A stretch of 5,272 bases of DNA from a bacterium (lineage in GTDB: Bacteria > Patescibacteriota > Microgenomatia > Levybacterales > UBA12049), in the NCBI GenBank assembly GCA_021852095.1, contig JAJZOC010000009.1:1-5272 (forward strand), in the 5' to 3' direction. This document shows, one piece after another, positions 1 to 3,923 of the stretch; the stretch's first letter is position 1; each line of letters starts with the position of its first letter. Under the pieces are notes generated by a model. It was not told where the DNA came from. It worked only from the letters and a program-made list of their open reading frames with translations, and ran no database searches. Made by a program: the position numbers and the translations under genes.

Positions 1-19
1 CGGGCATTGAATTTAATAC

Positions 20-31
20 TATAATTAATAC
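20..31 (+). promoter_or_regulatory. -10 element for a leaderless start of the first pilin gene
   Basis: A perfect TATAAT lies at 20-25 and is followed by 6 nt and the ATG at 32. A transcription start 6-7 nt after the -10 would fall on or next to the A of the ATG, giving an mRNA with no leader. There is no purine-rich ribosome binding site before the ATG. The matching -35 box would lie at or beyond the left edge of the window, so it cannot be checked. Confidence 0.6.
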
Positions 32-622
32 ATGAGCAAGATTTATTTATCTTCTATAGTTTTGATATTTGCACTTTTTTTGCTTTTTCCTCAAAAAGCC
101 AAAGCAACCAATGACTGTGCAGGAAAATCTGTTGATTATCCATGTACATATGGAACAGGTACCTGCGACAATACAGACCAATTATGCTGCTACTACTTGG
201 CAAATGGGCCAATGTGTTCCCAAAATCCTAACTATTTAACTCCAACCCCAACTTCAACAACCCCAATCCCGACCACTCTAACTTTAACTCCAACCCCAAC
301 TTCAACAACCCCAATCCCCACAGATGTTTGCCCTGGGGGCATATGTAGTACTGCGATAGGACCGATGGATGCAAGCAGTCCGGAAAAGTTTGTAGGAACT
401 CTATTCGGGATAATTCTTGGTCTTTCCGGCGGAATTGCTCTGATTTTAATTATTGTTTCAGGTTATAACTTAATGTTTTCCCAGGGAAACGCGGAAAAGG
501 TTCAGGGAGCGCGGGAAACATTAACCTCGGCAATCGTCGGACTTTTGTTTATAATACTATCATTAGTTATCCTGCAGGTTATAGGAGTAGATATACTGCA
601 TATACCGGGAATCGGCGGATAG
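32..622 (+). CDS. Secreted Cys-rich, Pro/Thr-stalked T4SS pilin-like membrane protein
   Basis: 196 residues. Residues 1-25 form a signal peptide (K3, hydrophobic core 6-20, cleavage likely after AKA). Residues 26-66 are a cysteine-rich module with six cysteines at 29, 38, 45, 52, 53 and 62. Residues 69-97 are a Pro/Thr stalk containing LTPTPTSTTPIPT twice. C100 and C105 follow (CPGGIC). Two membrane helices close the protein, about 121-147 and 166-188, joined by a loop with SQGNAEK and GARE. This C-terminal hairpin matches the three downstream proteins and resembles the VirB2/TrbC-type pilin fold (Pfam T4SS_pilin-like), although its loop departs from the SGGD...ARN form of the others. The role is inferred: a surface-exposed pilin or pilin-derived adhesin, with the stalk lifting a disulfide-bonded head from the membrane. 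Eight cysteines in an exported region suggest disulfides. The gene is first in the array and is followed by a 100-bp gap holding a dispersed repeat. Confidence 0.8.
   Translation: MSKIYLSSIVLIFALFLLFPQKAKATNDCAGKSVDYPCTYGTGTCDNTDQLCCYYLANGPMCSQNPNYLTPTPTSTTPIPTTLTLTPTPTSTTPIPTDVCPGGICSTAIGPMDASSPEKFVGTLFGIILGLSGGIALILIIVSGYNLMFSQGNAEKVQGARETLTSAIVGLLFIILSLVILQVIGVDILHIPGIGG
235..318 (+). repeat. Two perfect 36-bp direct repeats coding the Pro/Thr stalk
   Basis: Bases 235-270 and 283-318 are identical over 36 bp with a 48-bp period, which is exactly 16 codons, so copy number can change without a frameshift. Each copy codes LTPTPTSTTPIPT. The 12-bp linker between them (271-282) is not repeated. 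Identity at every silent position points to a recent duplication or continuing slippage. The stalk may therefore vary in length between strains. Confidence 0.9.
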
Positions 623-631
623 GAATTATGT

Positions 632-690
632 TAGATCAAAGATCAAATCTCAAAAATCAAATCCAAGTTAAAAACTCAAAGACATAAATG
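632..690 (+). repeat. A-rich post-stop intergenic repeat, copy A
   Basis: This A-rich, T-poor stretch starts 10 bp after the stop codon of the first pilin gene. It is built from variants of GATCAAA, CTCAAA and ATCCAAG. TAGATCAAAGAT (632-643) recurs on the minus strand at 2055-2044, and CCAAGTTAAAAACTC (663-677) recurs identically at 1976-1990. The order of the units resembles the copies at 1954-1995 and 2055-2001. It contains no open frame of note and no strong hairpin of its own. Its function is unknown; it could be a 3'-end processing or termination element, or a small dispersed genomic repeat. Confidence 0.7.
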
Positions 691-710
691 AATCAAGAAT
701 TATGAATCAA
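688..710 (+). repeat. Short direct repeat ATGAATCAA upstream of the second pilin gene
   Basis: ATGAATCAA occurs at 688-696 and again at 702-710, 14 bp apart start to start, just upstream of the presumed -10 of the second pilin gene where a -35 box or operator would sit. The downstream copy continues into GAATCAACTA (704-713), which also occurs at the same distance before the ATG at 3924. It could be a regulator site or chance in AT-rich DNA. Confidence 0.35.
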
Positions 711-711
711 C

Positions 712-722
712 TATTGTAAACG
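712..722 (+). promoter_or_regulatory. Candidate -10 for a leaderless start of the second pilin gene
   Basis: TATTGT (712-717; four of six consensus bases) is followed by 5 nt and the ATG at 723. No Shine-Dalgarno sequence is present and no convincing -35 hexamer is seen 16-18 bp upstream. The spacing matches the stronger promoters in this window, which is the main support. An in-frame TAA at 717-719 rules out a start further upstream. Confidence 0.4.
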
Positions 723-1055
723 ATGAAGACTCTTGCTTTAACTATACAAGGAACACCTATTGTCCCGCCCGCAGGTGTACCATCCGGCGGATTGAGCGGT
801 CCGGGAACGAATGTAATTAATGTCGCGCTCAACCTGCTTTTTCTGGCAGGAATTGTAATGGCAATTGTTTTTGTTATCTATTCGGGGGTACAGTGGGTTA
901 TGTCCGGCGGAGATAAACAAAAACTACAAAATGCCAGAAACAGACTAACCTACTCTATTGTGGGATTAATAGTTATAGCTTTATCGTTTGTAATAATAAA
1001 CAGTGTAGTTGCTCTTCTTGGCGGAAATCCGGGATTTTTTCTAAATACCCCTTGA
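723..1055 (+). CDS. T4SS pilin-like two-helix membrane protein
   Basis: 110 residues. A Gly/Pro-rich N-terminus (about 1-30, with PIVPPAG and SGPGTN) precedes membrane helix 1 (about 31-53), a basic loop with SGGD (61-64) and ARN (71-73), and membrane helix 2 (about 77-99), ending in a short Gly/Pro/Phe tail. The pattern YSGVQWVMSGGD...NARN...SIVGL is nearly the same as in the next two proteins and is typical of the VirB2/TrbC-like pilin family as found in CPR genomes. Such pilins sit in the inner membrane with the charged loop in the cytoplasm before assembly (family knowledge). There is no clear cleavable signal peptide, so helix 1 may itself direct insertion. The stop codon TGA (1053-1055) lies inside the -35 box of the next gene. 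The polymer role is inferred from the fold only. Confidence 0.82.
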   Translation: MKTLALTIQGTPIVPPAGVPSGGLSGPGTNVINVALNLLFLAGIVMAIVFVIYSGVQWVMSGGDKQKLQNARNRLTYSIVGLIVIALSFVIINSVVALLGGNPGFFLNTP

Positions 1056-1087
1056 CAAACAAAAAATTATCTGCATATACTACCTTA
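1052..1087 (+). promoter_or_regulatory. Near-consensus sigma70-type promoter giving a leaderless start at 1088
   Basis: TTGACA (1052-1057, a perfect -35) is followed by an 18-bp spacer, TATACT (1076-1081, five of six -10 bases), 6 nt and the ATG at 1088. The expected transcription start is the ATG itself. The -35 box contains the TGA stop of the preceding gene and the TTG that a gene finder might take as a start codon. Transcription from here would make the third pilin gene independent of the second. Confidence 0.75.
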
Positions 1088-1543
1088 ATGAATAGATTAA
1101 CCAGGGTAATTTTGGGATTGGGATTTCTTCAATATTTTATATATCCTGTTTCTGTTTTTGCCGTATCTGTAAGTACGGACAGTAATGGCGCTACCGGCAA
1201 TGGTACTATACCCCTCACTCCTCCCTCAGGAGCTATTAGCGGTATTTGTCTTACGGCAATACCTCAATTTATAATTCAGCTTCTTTTTGTTGTAGGAGTT
1301 ATTATTGCCGTTGCTTTTCTTATCTACGGAGGAATTAAATGGGTAATGTCTGGTGGGGATAAAGCAGGGGTCGAAGCGGCAAGAAATCATATTGTGGCGG
1401 CAATTGTGGGCTTGGTAATAATAGCCGCCGCTTTTGTGATTATCGGAATAGTATTTCAATTATTAGGGAAGACTAATCCTATAAATAATCTTAGTATTAC
1501 ATCTCTCTCTGGGGGAACTCTCCAGACTACTGGTTGCCAATAA
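1088..1543 (+). CDS. T4SS pilin-like membrane protein with signal peptide
   Basis: 151 residues from the ATG at 1088. An in-frame TTG at 1052 would add 12 residues but forms part of a -35 box, and starting at 1088 gives a clean signal peptide (MNR, R6, hydrophobic 8-23, likely cleavage after VFA at 25). The mature part has a Ser/Thr/Gly/Asn-rich stretch (26-50), C54, helix 1 (about 57-83), a loop with SGGD (88-91) and ARN (98-100), helix 2 (about 103-127) and a polar tail ending in C150-Q151. With both termini outside the cytoplasm, C54 and C150 could pair (inference). The core YGGIKWVMSGGD...AARN...AIVGL makes it a close paralogue of its two neighbours, so it is probably an envelope-embedded pilin-like subunit. 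It begins only 32 bp after the preceding stop and is followed by a 68-bp gap. Confidence 0.83.
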   Translation: MNRLTRVILGLGFLQYFIYPVSVFAVSVSTDSNGATGNGTIPLTPPSGAISGICLTAIPQFIIQLLFVVGVIIAVAFLIYGGIKWVMSGGDKAGVEAARNHIVAAIVGLVIIAAAFVIIGIVFQLLGKTNPINNLSITSLSGGTLQTTGCQ

Positions 1544-1574
1544 TAACAACCACGCCTCTAGATACAATATCCTA

Positions 1575-1611
1575 TTGCTCAAACAATATTCTTTTGTTAT
1601 TCTAATATTGT
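1575..1611 (+). promoter_or_regulatory. Candidate promoter for a near-leaderless start of the fourth pilin gene
   Basis: Two readings are possible. TTGCTC (1575-1580) with a 17-bp spacer to TATTCT (1598-1603) leaves 8 nt to the ATG at 1612. Alternatively TCTAAT (1601-1606, five of six consensus bases) leaves 5 nt. Both put transcription start within a few bases of the ATG, and no Shine-Dalgarno sequence is seen. An inverted repeat, CAATATT (1584-1590) and AATATTG (1604-1610), spans the region and could be an operator or coincidence. Confidence 0.4.
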
Positions 1612-1953
1612 ATGAAGGATTGGAACATTATTCTTGGGAACTGCTATCAGGATGTTAACGGAGCCAAAAATGTAGCAACCTTAAACTGCATCCCGGCTGT
1701 ATTTCAAAATATAGTTTATGCCGCTTTTATTTTTGCAGGCATTGCCGCTTTGGTATTTGTAATTATCTCCGGAATTAAATTCCTAACCTCCGGCGGAGAT
1801 CCTAAGCAGGTGGAAGGAGCAAGAAATACAATGACCTATGCAATTATCGGATTGGTTGTTATTTTGCTTTCTTTTGCGATTCTCAATTTTATATCCGACA
1901 TAACCGGAGTACAATGTATTAAAATATTCGGATTCGGCAACTGCCACCAATAA
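1612..1953 (+). CDS. T4SS pilin-like two-helix membrane protein with four cysteines
   Basis: 113 residues. A polar N-terminus (1-27) with C11 and C26 leads to helix 1 (about 30-55), a loop with SGGD (60-63) and GARN (69-72), helix 2 (about 75-97) and a tail with C102 and C111. The core ISGIKFLTSGGD...GARN...AIIGL places it in the same VirB2/TrbC-like pilin group as the two genes before it. Two cysteines on each side of the hairpin would both face outward if the loop is cytoplasmic, so they could link the two ends or neighbouring subunits (inference). There is no obvious cleavable signal peptide. An in-frame TAA at 1603-1605 excludes an upstream start. It is last in the array and converges with the protease-like gene across 99 bp of inverted repeats. 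Confidence 0.83.
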   Translation: MKDWNIILGNCYQDVNGAKNVATLNCIPAVFQNIVYAAFIFAGIAALVFVIISGIKFLTSGGDPKQVEGARNTMTYAIIGLVVILLSFAILNFISDITGVQCIKIFGFGNCHQ

Positions 1954-1995
1954 ACTCAAAGATCAAAACTCAAAACCAAGTTAAAAACTCGAAGA
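1954..1995 (+). repeat. A-rich post-stop intergenic repeat, copy B
   Basis: This starts directly after the TAA of the fourth pilin gene. It contains CTCAAAGATCAAA (1955-1967) and the 15-bp CCAAGTTAAAAACTC (1976-1990) shared exactly with copy A (663-677). It lies in the sense orientation of the gene it follows, and faces the minus-strand copy C at 2001-2055. Confidence 0.7.
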
Positions 1996-2052
1996 GAAAA
2001 TAAATCTTTAAGCTTTGAGCTAGTCTTTGATCTTTAAACTTTTATCTTTGAT
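1954..2052. terminator. Probable bidirectional terminator between convergent genes
   Basis: The 99 bp between two convergent stop codons is A-rich in its left half and T-rich in its right half. AAAGATCAAA (1958-1967) pairs with TTTGATCTTT (2026-2035), and CTCAAAG (1955-1961) can instead pair with CTTTGAG (2013-2019), so several long, weak A-U hairpins followed by U-rich sequence can form in transcripts from either side. This is not a classical GC-stem terminator. Termination is inferred from position and symmetry. Confidence 0.5.
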
Positions 2053-2055
2053 CTA
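2001..2055 (-). repeat. A-rich post-stop intergenic repeat, copy C
   Basis: Read on the minus strand, TAGATCAAAGAT (2055-2044) opens the copy and its first three bases are the TAG stop of the protease-like gene. AAAGATCAAAG and GCTCAAAGC units follow. The first 12 bp are identical to 632-643 of copy A. As with the other copies, it is in the sense orientation of the gene it follows. Confidence 0.65.
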
Positions 2056-2733
2056 GTATATTGATTTTGATTTCCGAAGTAATTTTATCCATCCTATCAC
2101 CAATAGATCCAGTCCTATGGGTACCAATATTAACAGGTCTATCTTTCCGAATAGGGCTTTTGTCGCGGGAGAAGAAAAATAATCCGGAATCGCTTGCGGC
2201 ACCCTTAAACCGATAAAGAAAAGCATACCCATGATAAGCAAAATCACTACAAGGAGTTCCAATGTTCCCTCCAAATCTTTACTGCTTGAAAACATGGTAT
2301 TGCCGATTTCAAAAACAATAAAAAGTTCTAGGATTACTTTTATGGTCTGTGATATTGGAAAATTAAGTTTAGTAAAATAAAAAAGAGAACTTAAAATAAT
2401 TAAAACACCGATAATAAAAGGCGCGGCGCCGATAATCGCCCGCCTAATTGGATCTGTTTTAGCAACTGCCACACTGCCAAGCTTTACTTCGTCTCCCGAC
2501 ACCTTTGGCATAAACTCTATCTCCCCAACTGGAACAAAAAGAAGAGAAGCGGTTAAAAGATGAGATAATTCATGCACGATTACCCCGGGCAAAAAAAGAA
2601 AAGAAAACAGATAAATTGCCGTATTTTTATTCTTTGTAATTCTTAAGAAGAATTCCGAAACAGATCTTGTCAAAACCCGGGAGAGAAAAAACAAAAAAGC
2701 AAGTTCAAAAAGAAAAAGAACCGCAAAAACCAT
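2053..2733 (-). CDS. Multi-pass membrane protein with HELSH motif, probable M50-type zinc metalloprotease
   Basis: 226 residues with about six hydrophobic segments (roughly 4-20, 39-67, 98-120, 130-150, 159-176, 197-217). H54-E55-L56-S57-H58 lies inside the second segment, giving an HExxH zinc-binding and catalytic site within the membrane as in M50 (site-2-protease-like) peptidases. A later NTMFSSSKDLEG (N145, D153) sits where M50 proteins carry their N...DG motif and could supply the third zinc ligand, although the usual NxxP form is absent. GAAPF (102-106) resembles the AGP motif of the family. Overall it resembles the loose M50B-like group more than RseP, and there is no PDZ domain. The substrate is unknown. 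It lies 9 bp after the acidic tail-anchored protein gene and is presumably cotranscribed. The only ribosome-site-like sequence (AAAAGGTT) overlaps the upstream stop and is about 13 nt from the ATG, so translation may depend on coupling. It could be a non-peptidase member of the fold. Confidence 0.7.
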   Translation of the reverse strand: MVFAVLFLFELAFLFFLSRVLTRSVSEFFLRITKNKNTAIYLFSFLFLPGVIVHELSHLLTASLLFVPVGEIEFMPKVSGDEVKLGSVAVAKTDPIRRAIIGAAPFIIGVLIILSSLFYFTKLNFPISQTIKVILELFIVFEIGNTMFSSSKDLEGTLELLVVILLIMGMLFFIGLRVPQAIPDYFSSPATKALFGKIDLLILVPIGLDLLVIGWIKLLRKSKSIY

Positions 2734-2742
2734 AGCAAACTA

Positions 2743-3873
2743 TTAACCTTTTGTAAGAGAGGAATATCCGCTTGATGCCCCAAAGAAAACAAACAAAAGA
2801 AAAAACAGACCGGCTTTTTTACCATATTTCTCAAGATAAGCCCTGGCACCCTCCTTGCCAAGCTGAACATTTAGAAGCTCCTCTAAATCCTCCTGCTTCA
2901 TCTGTTTACCAAATATATGCTCGCTCAAACCCTCTGCGGAGGTCAAAATACCTGTTGCGATAAAACCCTCAAAGTCTCCGCTTCTGGCCATAGCCACTGC
3001 CGCGTCAACCTCCTTATCGGAAAAATTCGCTCCCTGCAGGGCTTTTTTTAAATCGGCAAGCTCGTTTACCGACTGGTCATATAGCTCTTTCATGCGCTCA
3101 TCGGGAACTTTAATATCAACGCCGCTTGCCCGTAGCTCACTTAACGCTCTATATCTGGGAATAGCCTTGCCCGTCTGACTTGCCACACGCAAAAGCACCA
3201 ACAAACGACGATCCTGCGGCGAAACTTCTTGGCCCTTTTCCTGAAGCGCTTTTATTTTCTCTTCAAGATGGGAAATTTGATCTGAAATAAGCGCGTCTTC
3301 CGGAGCTTGCTCTTTGGCTGGGGCTTCGGGCGTTTCTACCTCGGCGTCTTTTGCTTTTGCTTTATCTAGAGAATCTCTTGCATTCTTCACAGCCTCTTCA
3401 ACTTTTTGAGCATTGGAAAAATCTGTGTCATCGCCTTGCAAAGCCTTTATATGGAGATCCAAAAGAACCCTTTCCGGAGTTCCCTCTGTGAACTGTTCTA
3501 AAATTGCAGTCGCTTCTTCTACCAATTGAACATCTAAAATTTCCTGCGGAGAATAATTTTTAAAATTATCTTTATTAATTGTAACAGATTCTCCTTTAAT
3601 TACAGCTTTTATTGATCCTCCCTCTTGAAACCATTCATCTCTCAAAGACTCGTCCTGCAAAAGACCTAACGTAAGCAGAGCGTTTTCACCATGCTCCATT
3701 TCTAATCCACTAGCGCCATTCTTGTTCTCCTTGTTTTTTAGATCTGAAATTTTTCTATCAAGAATTTCTCCCGCAAGATTTCGCACTCCTTCAACCATAT
3801 CTTGACTCAAGGAAGCTTCTCTATTTCCCGCATCTGGTTGTTGAGAGACTGCTGGAGTCAATTCGCCATCCAT
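2743..3873 (-). CDS. Acidic helical protein with C-terminal membrane anchor, function unknown
   Basis: 376 residues that I do not recognise as a known family. The protein is highly charged and largely helical. A polar N-terminus (1-25) precedes helical segments, including EEAVKNARDSLDKAKAKD (159-176). A linker rich in Glu, Pro and Ala follows (about 177-193), then a likely coiled coil (SHLEEKIKALQEKGQE, 201-216). A second helical region (220-350) has repeated acidic/leucine patterns such as EDLEELL (328-334). It ends with basic YGKK (350-353), a short hydrophobic stretch AGLFFLLFVFF (354-364) and 12 small or polar residues. There is no signal peptide, so the body is probably cytoplasmic with the C-terminus in the membrane, like a tail-anchored protein. 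It is first in a two-gene minus-strand unit with the HELSH membrane protein, which could cleave near this anchor (speculative). It is divergent from the large gene starting at 3924. The ATG at 3873 is supported by the promoter just before it. Confidence 0.7.
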   Translation of the reverse strand: MDGELTPAVSQQPDAGNREASLSQDMVEGVRNLAGEILDRKISDLKNKENKNGASGLEMEHGENALLTLGLLQDESLRDEWFQEGGSIKAVIKGESVTINKDNFKNYSPQEILDVQLVEEATAILEQFTEGTPERVLLDLHIKALQGDDTDFSNAQKVEEAVKNARDSLDKAKAKDAEVETPEAPAKEQAPEDALISDQISHLEEKIKALQEKGQEVSPQDRRLLVLLRVASQTGKAIPRYRALSELRASGVDIKVPDERMKELYDQSVNELADLKKALQGANFSDKEVDAAVAMARSGDFEGFIATGILTSAEGLSEHIFGKQMKQEDLEELLNVQLGKEGARAYLEKYGKKAGLFFLLFVFFGASSGYSSLTKG

Positions 3874-3910
3874 ATATTTTTATAGTACTTGAAATATATT
3901 CAGGAATCAA
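3874..3910 (-). promoter_or_regulatory. Minus-strand promoter of the acidic protein gene, leaderless or nearly so
   Basis: On the minus strand TTGATT (3910-3905) is followed by a 17-bp spacer, TACTAT (3887-3882) and 8 nt to the ATG at 3873. The overlapping TATAAA (3884-3879, five of six consensus bases) leaves 5 nt. Either reading starts transcription at or within a few bases of the ATG. There is no Shine-Dalgarno sequence. The element interlocks with the plus-strand promoter at 3889-3923. Confidence 0.55.
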
Positions 3911-3923
3911 CTACTATTTTTAT
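3889..3923 (+). promoter_or_regulatory. Plus-strand promoter of the large partial gene, leaderless
   Basis: TTGAAA (3889-3894, five of six -35 bases) is followed by a 17-bp spacer, TACTAT (3912-3917, four of six -10 bases), 6 nt and the ATG at 3924, so transcription should begin at the ATG. GAATCAACTA (3904-3913) is shared with the second pilin gene at 704-713, at 20 and 19 nt from the respective ATGs. The -35 lies next to the opposing promoter's -10, and the opposing -35 lies inside this spacer. Confidence 0.55.

Noticed and set aside
138..218. Inhibitor cystine knot in the first protein
   Set aside because: The order C-C-C-CC-C differs from the usual C-C-CC-C-C knottin pattern, so only a generic disulfide-rich module can be claimed.
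1053..1055. UGA recoded as glycine (SR1/Gracilibacteria code)
   Set aside because: Reading through this TGA gives only about ten unconserved codons before a TAA, and the long genes contain no in-frame TGA, so the standard bacterial code fits.
1052..1087. TTG start codon adding 12 residues to the third pilin-like protein, overlapping the previous stop as TTGA
   Set aside because: The TTG is part of a perfect TTGACA -35 box, a good -10 follows at correct spacing, and the ATG at 1088 gives a clean signal peptide without the extra polar residues.
738..1459. Minus-strand frames opposite the second and third pilin genes (738-920 and 1226-1459)
   Set aside because: They are antisense to clear, family-conserved membrane proteins and show no start signals of their own.
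632..2055. CRISPR array or origin iterons from the repeated GATCAAA/CTCAAA units
   Set aside because: The units are degenerate, lack regular spacers of constant length and follow gene ends; no cas or replication genes are present.
2670..2963. Small frames at 2670-2870 (minus) and 2772-2963 (plus)
   Set aside because: Both overlap the well-supported minus-strand pair; the hydrophobic look of the first comes from reading the A/T-rich membrane-anchor codons out of frame.
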